Positions 1-6,952 of a stretch of DNA of 10,129 nt are shown in pieces. How positions within the stretch are numbered: position 1 is the stretch's first letter; the number at the start of each line of letters is the position of its first letter. The position numbers and the translations under genes are program-made. The DNA lies in assembly GCA_012511135.1 (NCBI GenBank), contig JAAZGQ010000467.1, positions 1-10,129 on the forward strand, in the 5' to 3' direction. The notes under the pieces were generated by a model. The model saw only the letters and a list, made by a program, of their open reading frames with translations, searched no databases and was not told the origin of the DNA. Source of the DNA: Bacteroidales bacterium (GTDB lineage Bacteria; Bacteroidota; Bacteroidia; Bacteroidales; UBA1402).

Positions 1-37
1 GCCTAGAGGCAAGAAATTATCTTTTTTGCAGCAGTCC

Positions 38-68
38 TTTTGCGATTAAGCAAAAAACCGTACATTTG
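38..68 (+). promoter_or_regulatory. Bacteroidota-type promoter of the tRNA-Val gene
   Basis: TACATTTG at 61-68 matches the Bacteroidota -7 consensus TAnnTTTG exactly. TTTTG at 38-42 fits the -33 element, with an 18-base spacer. The tRNA begins 12 bases after the -7 box, so transcription should start just before or at the mature 5' end. This box is one of the clearest taxonomic clues in the window. The transcription start is inferred. Confidence 0.75.
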
Positions 69-79
69 CAGCTCAAAAC

Positions 80-154
80 GATTCGTTAGCTCAGTTGGTT
101 CAGAGCACTTGCTTGACAGGCAAGGGGTCGGTGGTTCGAGCCCACTACGAATCA
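80..154 (+). tRNA. tRNA-Val (anticodon GAC)
   Basis: All four arms fold cleanly. The acceptor stem 80-86 pairs with 147-153 over seven perfect pairs. The D stem is 89-92 with 103-106. The anticodon stem 108-112 pairs with 120-124 around a seven-base loop carrying GAC at 115-117. The T stem is 130-134 with 142-146 (one G-U pair) around a TTCGAGC loop. The anticodon reads the valine codons GUC and GUU. Base 154 is the discriminator A, and the following bases are CA, so the CCA end is not encoded and must be added by a nucleotidyltransferase. The gene has its own promoter and terminator and no tRNA neighbour in view. Its 3' end faces the carbohydrate-enzyme operon. Confidence 0.97.
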
Positions 155-159
155 CAGGG

Positions 160-186
160 GGAGGCTTTAAATGGCCTCCTTTTTTT
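160..186 (+). terminator. Intrinsic terminator after tRNA-Val
   Basis: GGAGGC (160-165) pairs with GCCTCC (174-179) around an eight-base AT-rich loop and is followed at once by seven T residues (180-186). This is a standard rho-independent terminator for the tRNA transcript. On the opposite strand the hairpin is followed by C residues, not T, so it should not terminate the convergent enzyme operon ending at 287. Confidence 0.87.
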
Positions 187-286
187 GTTGTTGAACACCG
201 GATGTACCCTACAATCCTCAAGCAGCATACGAGTTAGTAAGAAGGCAATTGATTGAACGCGTATAACATGGCATATAGAAAGACGC

Positions 287-2596
287 TTATTTAATGAACT
301 TCAAGTTTTCCACAAGATCATTTACATAAATTTTGCCCATATCGGCGGTTTTGTACCAGCCGGGTTTGCCGGGCATGTTGTCGTAGATGGCACGGCCGTT
401 GATCTTCAGGCCTTCGAAAGTGATGTTCTTTACCAGGCGTTGCTCGTTGTAGCCAAGGATCAGTGACATGTTGGGTTCGGGGCCGTAGTAGCGGATGCTC
501 CGGAAAAGAATGTTTTCTACTCCGCGACCCGGTGCAGCACAATATTTTTGATTGTAGCCGACTTTGACTTGAAGAATGCTGCCCTGGAGGACGCCTTCAA
601 TTCGGATGTTATCGAAGATGACGTTGCGCACCAGATTGTTGTCTCCACAGTTGATGGCCAGGCAGCCCTGGTAGTCAAGCTGGGGCTCGGCCTGACAGAG
701 TATGTCGATGTTCTCGTAGCGCAGATTTACTATGCTGTCCATTTGCCGCGCATCGCCATGAATACCGATAAAAATGGGGTGGGCGACGTCTGCCCAGAGC
801 GTGGAGTTCTTCATGCACACGTTGTTTACAGAACCGCTAAAGCCCTTGCGTGTAGCGTAGGCGGTGGTGCAATCGTCGGAGTTGCGGCAGAACACACGGT
901 CGTAGGTCACGTTGCTCGAGGCAAACACATTGAGCCCGTCACCCCAGGCCGGATGGGATATGCTTTTGACGTTGTGCAGCATTACACCATCGCTTCCACC
1001 CACGGGGCAAGTGTTGAGAATGAGCCCGTCGATGAGCACGTTCTTGCTTCTGTACACATGACAGCCCTCGTATCCGCGGGGCGGACGGGCGATGCCACGG
1101 CCCAGGATGCTGACATTTTCGGCATCGTCAATGGCGAAAGTTCCTTTGAAATAAGATCCGCCGGCCAGATAAAGCGTTGTATTCGACTTCAGATAGATGG
1201 TGTCTGCCTGGTCGTAATAGCCCGGGGGATAATAAATAAAGTCCCGACCCTGCCGCCTGGCCTCCTTCCTGGCTTCTGTTGAGCTTTGTACAGGTTTGGA
1301 AGTAAAGAGCAACAGGTTGTTTGTGAGATCTCCGTCAAATTCTATACTTAGATTCTCGGGCTGGAACAGCATAAACTGCAGTGTAGAATCGTTCTGCCGG
1401 TTGGCAATCACTCCCCGGTAAGCGGGCCGGATTTTTACAGTCTTGAATTGCTTGTTTTTGCAGACCACGCGCACAAAAACATCACCGCTAAAGTCGAACA
1501 TGGCGTAGGAAATCTCGCTCTGGCGATGCTTGCCCTCTGCCACGGGAGCATTCACTCTGGCCATGTAAGTGTCTATCCGAGTCCATTCTTTGCTCCCGCG
1601 AGGCTGGATGTACAGCTCGTAGTCCTGCTTAAGGGGAGCTCCCCGGGGAGCGGCATAAGTAAAGACCTGATGCAGCTTTTGGTAGTCCTTTATTTTTATT
1701 TTGCGTTTGCCGGCCAGCACTTCGAGCGCCATGGCAGTATAGGGCATTTTGAGGCCTTTGCGTCCCACATAGTGGTCGTAAGGCAGCTGGTAAATGTTCC
1801 AAAGTTTTCCGCGAGACATAGCTCCGGGCGAAGTCCAGTCGTTGTACAGGCCTGTGCAGTCGGTCCATGTGCTAAAAGGGACCTCGTAGCCCAAATTGTA
1901 TTTGGCCGTGTATTCAAATCCTTTCAGCAAGCGGTTATCGAATGCGCCCCAGAGGTCGTCGCCCTGTCCCCTGGCCATCTCGCAAGTCTGTGCAAGGGCT
2001 TCGAGCCCGAGCTGAACATGAGCCTGGTCGCGTCCTGTCTCCTGACTCTGGCCCAGTTCGTTTATATAGCGCGGCAAAGAACCATTGTCGTTGGCGTGAT
2101 AGAAATAATCCAGGGCGGCAGCATACAGCAGGCTGTCTTCAAGATATATGGCTGCTGCCATGCGCATACGGTTTACGATGGCTCCCCAGTTGCCGTTGGC
2201 GTAGGGAGAATCTGCTTCGAACTTATCCAGTACAGCTAACCACACCGTTCGCAGCATCTTGTCCCATTCTTCTGTCTTGTACTCCCGCAGCAATGTCATG
2301 GCGCGAACCAGGTCATAGCCCTGAATGGTACAGAGCGGAGCATCGTGGCCATCGATGCGCTGCAGTGTGCGGGCGTAGGCATGGATGATTTCCAGGGCTT
2401 TGTCCTTGTCGCCCGCAAGAGCACATTCGTAGGCCATCTTCATGTCCTGTTCGCTGCCGTTTTTGGATGACCGGAACTCTCCGTCACGAGCCACAACCCG
2501 GTAGGGGCCGGCCATTTTGTAATCAGACTGAGCAAGGATAGTTGTGCCAAAAGACAGCGCAACGAAGCTGAGCATGGCGATAATGGCGCTTTTCAT
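287..2596 (-). CDS. Exported two-domain enzyme: alginate-lyase-like helical domain fused to GH28/GH49-type beta-helix
   Basis: This 769-residue protein has a signal peptide (about 1-23, ending LAQ). Residues 50-300 resemble the (alpha/alpha) toroid of alginate-lyase-like proteins, with NGNW at 134-137, ETGRDQAH at 186-193 and QGDDLW at 211-216. The same motifs recur in the upstream gene, but the usual HPG-x-LHT entry motif is absent and the N-terminal half is short. Residues 320-435 look like a beta-sandwich. From about 450 to the end runs a right-handed beta-helix with YYPPG, LYLAGG and ILGRG motifs, as in GH28/GH49 enzymes. D553 (WGDG) and the pair D574-D575 (NSDDC) are 21 residues apart, as are the catalytic aspartates of GH28 polygalacturonases. 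A GH28-style GHG and RIK pair is not obvious. The gene is second in a minus-strand operon, 16 bases after the upstream stop codon. A role in extracellular or periplasmic cleavage of an acidic polysaccharide is inferred, and either domain could be catalytically dead. I see no terminator after it. Confidence 0.9.
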   Translation of the reverse strand: MKSAIIAMLSFVALSFGTTILAQSDYKMAGPYRVVARDGEFRSSKNGSEQDMKMAYECALAGDKDKALEIIHAYARTLQRIDGHDAPLCTIQGYDLVRAMTLLREYKTEEWDKMLRTVWLAVLDKFEADSPYANGNWGAIVNRMRMAAAIYLEDSLLYAAALDYFYHANDNGSLPRYINELGQSQETGRDQAHVQLGLEALAQTCEMARGQGDDLWGAFDNRLLKGFEYTAKYNLGYEVPFSTWTDCTGLYNDWTSPGAMSRGKLWNIYQLPYDHYVGRKGLKMPYTAMALEVLAGKRKIKIKDYQKLHQVFTYAAPRGAPLKQDYELYIQPRGSKEWTRIDTYMARVNAPVAEGKHRQSEISYAMFDFSGDVFVRVVCKNKQFKTVKIRPAYRGVIANRQNDSTLQFMLFQPENLSIEFDGDLTNNLLLFTSKPVQSSTEARKEARRQGRDFIYYPPGYYDQADTIYLKSNTTLYLAGGSYFKGTFAIDDAENVSILGRGIARPPRGYEGCHVYRSKNVLIDGLILNTCPVGGSDGVMLHNVKSISHPAWGDGLNVFASSNVTYDRVFCRNSDDCTTAYATRKGFSGSVNNVCMKNSTLWADVAHPIFIGIHGDARQMDSIVNLRYENIDILCQAEPQLDYQGCLAINCGDNNLVRNVIFDNIRIEGVLQGSILQVKVGYNQKYCAAPGRGVENILFRSIRYYGPEPNMSLILGYNEQRLVKNITFEGLKINGRAIYDNMPGKPGWYKTADMGKIYVNDLVENLKFIK

Positions 2597-2612
2597 TTTT
2601 GTCGGTGGATTG

Positions 2613-5600
2613 TTATTTGACTAAATACTTCTTTCCGTTCTGAATATAGATACCTTTGGAGGGAAGCGGAACTTTTCTGCCCATCAGATCGTATATTTCG
2701 TTTGAAGGCTGCCTGGCGGATCCGGAATAAGGATTTTTTGTGATAGCCGTGGATGCCTCTCCCTTGTAGCTGAGTGTGAAATTATCAAACACCAGCCAGG
2801 TGCTGCCGTCCGAGGGTTCTTTGATGCCCAGGCTGAGGCTGCCCTCACTGAGGCGTATGTCAACAGAGAGTTTGCCGTAGTCGGGATTGGCCGCCATTTT
2901 GTTGCGTTCGGCGTCGAAGTTGCTGCCTGCGCAGCTTTGTGTCACCAAATCCTGACTGCTTTCTGTACCCGAGCTGGCATATAGATAGCCCGTGTTCTGC
3001 CCTTCGCCGTTGGCCATCTGACAAGTCAGCGTATAATCACCCTGTGGCAGGCCGTTGATGGTCTGAGAAATAACGAAGCCGGTAGAATGCCATACTTCGG
3101 CGGCGCCGTTGTATCGCTGGTTGCCCCAGCTGCCACTGAGTGTCCATCCGTATCCGTTGCCGGCGCCAAAGGACGGATTGACCATAAGCCTTGTGGCTTC
3201 TTTGGGTTGACCGGCACTTGCGCCTGCCAAATAGTCGGCATGGAAACGGGTTTTTGGAATGGCAAAAATTTGAAGCTTAGCTATGTCTCCGCCTGTCTTG
3301 TTGCAGGCAAGTTCCTCGCCGTCGCGGTAGCCGTTGGCCGTCGTCCAGAGTCCCAAAAAGTTCCCCGGATACCTGCCGTTCTCCACTGTCCAGCAAGCGT
3401 CGGTATAGGCCAGCAACAAACGGGTCCACTCGCAGGGCCAGGCTTGGTCATTGGTACGCAGCTGATCGGGGCGATCCATCTCGGTTTGCAGCAGCAGTCC
3501 GTCGTAGTCGATGTTGCGCAGGCAACAGGCGTTGTCGTAGGGCTCGATGCAGAACACTTTCGAGGCGTCGGTCAGCGGATCGGCGGGGGTCTGGAAAAAC
3601 AAGGCCTTGTTGCCGTTCAACGGAGCGTTTTTGAGTCCGATAAGTAAATCGGCCTCGTCGCTGGCCAGTACAAAATAGCAATCGGGGGCCAGCATGGTCA
3701 GTTCGTCGGCCGAGGAGACCAGCGAATATCCCTTTGCGGTGGTCAGCAGTTCGTAATAGGAATGGGCGGCTTCTTTTACGTAGATTTGATAGTTGTAGCT
3801 GATGTCCTGATAGCTGGCGCTCACCAAGGTGTCCCGGACGACACTGTCGAGCATGTAAGTGCTGCCCCTGCTGCCATCCTGCCAAAGGATATTTTCGGGA
3901 TTGCCTGTGGCGGGAATGACGAGTTGCAGGCTCAGGGAGCTGCCGCTGAGCACCCGGGCTTCTTTGCCTTCGGACCGGGCACCGCCCTGGATGATGTATT
4001 GCTGCGCCAGGTCTACGCTCAGGGAGAAGCGGCGCTGGTTGACATAGCCGCCCTGATTTATGTACTGGCAGGTGTAAGTACGGTCGGAGGTGATGGCAGG
4101 CACAGCGATGAGGCTGTTGCCCTTGCTGCCGTTGTCCCAGTAGTAGTCGTTGGTCCAGCCCGTGGAGTTGCCCATGTAGAGAAGGAGGCTGTTGCCGTAA
4201 AGAATATGAGCCGTAGTGTCCTGATAGACGACTTCGTTGATGGTGATTTCGGGGCTGGTCAGGTCGGGCTGACAGTCGCCGGCCACGGCGATGGCAAAGG
4301 CCTGCTCGCTTTGGGCTCCATTGGCGGCGGTGTAGCTGACCCGGTAAATGTAGCTGCGGTCGGCTTTTACGCTGAGCTCCCTGGTCGTATCGCCCGTGTT
4401 CCATTGCCAGCGGCCCTGATTCTGAATGCTGCCGGGAAGCCGGGGAATTAGCCTGATGTCGGCCCCGTCGGCGGGAACTGCCTTGGTACTGCAAATCTCG
4501 TATTTGTATTTCAGTCCGCCCAGGTTGGTCTGGTTCTTCAAAGTGTCGCCTTTGTAGACGATGTCGCCGCTGAGCACGACGGCTACCTGGCTTGAGTCAA
4601 TTTTGGGCCGGCAGCTGGTGAGCGTCGAAAAGCCCAGGTGGTCGAAGCCGCCCGAGGTCTGGCCGTAGTTGCCGCCACCCATGTCGATGCCCACGGCAGC
4701 TCTGGCTTTTTCGGCATATTGCAGCCGGACACCGCGAATGCCCTCGTAATAAGCCATGATGCGATCCCAGTAGGGGCGATGCTGGCCTATGCCCCCTTCG
4801 TTGGGTGCCGGCTGTGCCCAGCCGGCACCCAGGGTCCCGCGGCAATCGGCATAATTGTAAGTAATCCAGGGCAGCGATGAGCCACTGACGCCGCCAAAGT
4901 TCAGGGCAGCCACATGCTCAATGCCTGCGGCAAGGCGGTCGTCCATATAAGCAAACAAATCGTCCCCCTGGTTGTAGCCTACCTGACAAATGTCAACGGC
5001 CAGCCCGAGAGCCATCAGGGAATGGCCCTGATCGCGTCCGCTCTCCTGCATCTGTCCCAGGTAGCCAAAAGGACCACGTTCGTCAGGCAGCACAACAGGC
5101 ACCAGATTTCCGATAAACTCGTTGCAGCCGTCGTTCAGGAGAACCGTGTTATTGGAACGGTCTTTGAAGCTGCCCACATGATCGTACTTATAGAACGAAA
5201 CGCCCTGATTGTAAATGTGGACATCGTCGCAGAGGATGCCGATAGACATCAGACAAAGCACATTGCACAGTCCCCAGTTGCTCCAGTAGTGGCCGGGACG
5301 CTGGCCCAGATTGGCATAACGCAGATTGAGCCAGGTGTCGTGACGGCGACGGACAAAGTCGACCGCCACCGGGTACCAGGTTTTCATCATATAACGCTTG
5401 AACTCCTCGAAGTCCTCGCGACTCCAGCCTTCGTAATCGCGCATAAGTTCGGCTGCCTGCGCCAGCTGATAACCATAGATACCCGAGGCCAGCGACATAT
5501 TGCTGTCGCCGCTCACGTATTTGTTGCCCCTGGCCCAGGCCATCAGGATGCGTACGGCTGCATCGGCGTTGGCCGTGGTTGCGCCAATCTTCCAGCGCAG

Positions 5601-6857
5601 GGCATTCTGGTAGGCCATAGCTGCACCTCTGGCTACGTTCATGTAGTTCTGGGTGCCCGTACCTCCCCGGAATATGGTTTCTACAGGCCAGGTGGCAATC
5701 GAAGCCTGAGCGTATTCATTGGCACAGAGTTTTTGCCAGGCCTGCGTGATGTTTGTGTCACCATCGGCTAAGGCCTTTTTGATGCGGGCAAAGTCTTGGT
5801 CGGTATGCAAACCTCCGGGATGACGGAAGCCCTGCGTGCCAGCCTCAAAATGAGTAGGGGCATGCAAAGCAAAGCCCCTGGAATCCTGAGCCTGCTTCAA
5901 GGTGTTTTGCAGGCTTTCGACCCGGCTGTCTATGACTGCCTGGGCTATTTTGCCGGCATGGTATTCTTCTTGCGCAATGGTCACGATATCCTGCAGTTCT
6001 GTCAGGGCATTGGGAGCGTAGTCCTCAGCGACAGCGCTGCTCAGGAAAGTCTTGCATTCCCCGAGCGCTGTAGCCAATGTTGTAAAATCACCGGGCGTTC
6101 CGTATTTATATTCATATTCAAGATCGCTTGTTTTGTCTGCAAGTTCATTGACCTGCTCTGCAGACAAGGCTTCACTGTAGAGGCAGAAGTCCGTAACCAG
6201 GGTCTGTTTCAGAAAGCTGTCGCCCGAGAACGGTGCACGGCCCAGCCAGCAGTACAAGGGTTTACTTGCGGCAAACAGCAGGCTGTTTTTTGGCATATCT
6301 GCCATTGTGCCCTTTAGTACTCCATCAATATAGAGCTTGCCGGTGTTGCCCTGTTGGCTGTAGGCTACATGAATCCACTTTGCCCTGGCCGAAGGGGCGT
6401 CCACACTGTAACCGCTTTCATTCTGATATCCCCCTGTACTCGAAGCAATGCGCTGAGCATTCAGACGATAAGCGGAATAAATGCCGGAAGTAGCTCCGCA
6501 GGCTGCAGATGTGGAAAAGCTCCAGAGGAAATAACCGTTGCCCGAGAGCGAAGCCTCAGCGTCCACGCGATAATAAACGGAGAGGGTGTAATCGTCCTGT
6601 GCGGCAAAGGCCTTGCCGGCTGTTGCAGTCATATTCAGGTGGCCCATGCTGTTGCCCAGATTGAGCACGCTGTACTTGCCCATTGCTTCCACTGTGGCCC
6701 CGCCGGCAAGGCTTGCATCTGCTCCCGAGACCGACAGATCCCTGACCGTCGTTCCCGAAACCGAAGAGAAGTCGTAACGAAGCACAATATTGTCCTGAGA
6801 GCTGATCTGCAGACTTGTAAACAATGTTAGTAAAAAAACGAAAGCCCATTTTCTCAT
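2613..6857 (-). CDS. Large exported alginate-lyase-like polysaccharide lyase with LamG, Ig-like and jelly-roll modules
   Basis: This 1414-residue protein opens with a signal peptide (about 1-21, ending ISSQ). A LamG/concanavalin-like domain covers about 24-240, with KWIHVAY and KLYIDG signatures. A helical linker follows (255-328). The lyase domain covers about 335-740: HPGGLHTDQDF at 346-356, YWSNWG at 524-529, ESGRDQGH at 605-612 and NQGDDLF at 629-635, all typical of alginate-lyase-like (alpha/alpha) toroid proteins. N527, R608 and H612 are candidate active-site residues by analogy. Three Ig-like modules follow at about 765-858, 860-948 and 950-1028, each with a W-x-x-G core. Residues 1033-1205 are unassigned and possibly trefoil-like. 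A galactose-binding-like jelly roll occupies 1220-1366. The C-terminus (1386-1414) carries YDLMGRKV, GIYI and NGKKYLVK, resembling the end of a type IX secretion signal but shorter than usual. It is the first gene of the operon and diverges from the GH43 gene. Beta-elimination of a uronic-acid polymer is inferred; the substrate is unknown. Confidence 0.92.
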   Translation of the reverse strand: MRKWAFVFLLTLFTSLQISSQDNIVLRYDFSSVSGTTVRDLSVSGADASLAGGATVEAMGKYSVLNLGNSMGHLNMTATAGKAFAAQDDYTLSVYYRVDAEASLSGNGYFLWSFSTSAACGATSGIYSAYRLNAQRIASSTGGYQNESGYSVDAPSARAKWIHVAYSQQGNTGKLYIDGVLKGTMADMPKNSLLFAASKPLYCWLGRAPFSGDSFLKQTLVTDFCLYSEALSAEQVNELADKTSDLEYEYKYGTPGDFTTLATALGECKTFLSSAVAEDYAPNALTELQDIVTIAQEEYHAGKIAQAVIDSRVESLQNTLKQAQDSRGFALHAPTHFEAGTQGFRHPGGLHTDQDFARIKKALADGDTNITQAWQKLCANEYAQASIATWPVETIFRGGTGTQNYMNVARGAAMAYQNALRWKIGATTANADAAVRILMAWARGNKYVSGDSNMSLASGIYGYQLAQAAELMRDYEGWSREDFEEFKRYMMKTWYPVAVDFVRRRHDTWLNLRYANLGQRPGHYWSNWGLCNVLCLMSIGILCDDVHIYNQGVSFYKYDHVGSFKDRSNNTVLLNDGCNEFIGNLVPVVLPDERGPFGYLGQMQESGRDQGHSLMALGLAVDICQVGYNQGDDLFAYMDDRLAAGIEHVAALNFGGVSGSSLPWITYNYADCRGTLGAGWAQPAPNEGGIGQHRPYWDRIMAYYEGIRGVRLQYAEKARAAVGIDMGGGNYGQTSGGFDHLGFSTLTSCRPKIDSSQVAVVLSGDIVYKGDTLKNQTNLGGLKYKYEICSTKAVPADGADIRLIPRLPGSIQNQGRWQWNTGDTTRELSVKADRSYIYRVSYTAANGAQSEQAFAIAVAGDCQPDLTSPEITINEVVYQDTTAHILYGNSLLLYMGNSTGWTNDYYWDNGSKGNSLIAVPAITSDRTYTCQYINQGGYVNQRRFSLSVDLAQQYIIQGGARSEGKEARVLSGSSLSLQLVIPATGNPENILWQDGSRGSTYMLDSVVRDTLVSASYQDISYNYQIYVKEAAHSYYELLTTAKGYSLVSSADELTMLAPDCYFVLASDEADLLIGLKNAPLNGNKALFFQTPADPLTDASKVFCIEPYDNACCLRNIDYDGLLLQTEMDRPDQLRTNDQAWPCEWTRLLLAYTDACWTVENGRYPGNFLGLWTTANGYRDGEELACNKTGGDIAKLQIFAIPKTRFHADYLAGASAGQPKEATRLMVNPSFGAGNGYGWTLSGSWGNQRYNGAAEVWHSTGFVISQTINGLPQGDYTLTCQMANGEGQNTGYLYASSGTESSQDLVTQSCAGSNFDAERNKMAANPDYGKLSVDIRLSEGSLSLGIKEPSDGSTWLVFDNFTLSYKGEASTAITKNPYSGSARQPSNEIYDLMGRKVPLPSKGIYIQNGKKYLVK

Positions 6858-6870
6858 AATACTTTTTTTT

Positions 6871-6895
6871 AGCGCTCAGCGCTGTATTGAATACA
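6871..6895. promoter_or_regulatory. Two abutting palindromes in the divergent intergenic region
   Basis: AGCGCTCAGCGCT (6871-6883) is an inverted repeat of AGCGC/GCGCT around TCA. TGTATTGAATACA (6883-6895) is a perfect dyad around a central G. They share base 6883 and lie in the 95-base spacer between the divergent lyase operon (start 6857) and the GH43 gene (start 6953). Neither is followed by a T-run in a direction that would make a terminator. An operator for a dimeric regulator controlling one or both genes is inferred from position and symmetry only. Confidence 0.45.
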
Positions 6896-6917
6896 AAGAA
6901 AATAAAATTTATCTTAG
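6885..6917 (+). promoter_or_regulatory. Possible Bacteroidota promoter of the GH43 gene
   Basis: TATCTTAG (6910-6917) matches TAnnTTTG at all but one position. TATTG (6885-6889) could be its -33 element with a 20-base spacer. The predicted leader would be about 30 bases. A second near-match, TACTTTAG (6926-6933), is equally good by sequence but leaves a very short leader and lacks a -33 partner. The first choice puts the TGTATT dyad over the -33 element. I could not find a convincing box for the opposite, minus-strand promoter. Confidence 0.35.
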
Positions 6918-6952
6918 ATATTGCTTACTTTAGCAGTCAAAACCTCCCCGGT

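Noticed and set aside
1..27. GCCT-AG-AGGC inverted repeat followed by a T-run, as a terminator of an upstream gene
   Set aside because: The stem is only four pairs with a two-base loop and the T-run begins 11 bases later, so it does not form a credible intrinsic terminator. The upstream gene is outside the window.
187..286. A terminator for the minus-strand enzyme operon
   Set aside because: I found no stem of useful length followed by a T-run on the minus strand. Nothing else recognisable lies in this stretch.
548..1282. A 244-codon open frame on the + strand, and similar long + strand frames within 1448-6830
   Set aside because: They lie opposite the two large enzyme genes, whose family motifs and signal peptides are clear. 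The + strand translations show no recognisable domain and are a by-product of the GC-rich codon use.
3448..4494. A 348-codon minus-strand frame overlapping the large lyase gene
   Set aside because: The translation is rich in R, Q, S, P and H with no fold signature, typical of an off-frame reading of the real gene, which is intact through the region.
6887..6952. An earlier TTG start for the GH43 gene
   Set aside because: It would put 22 residues ahead of a complete signal peptide and would place coding sequence across the candidate promoter. ATG 6953 fits export much better.
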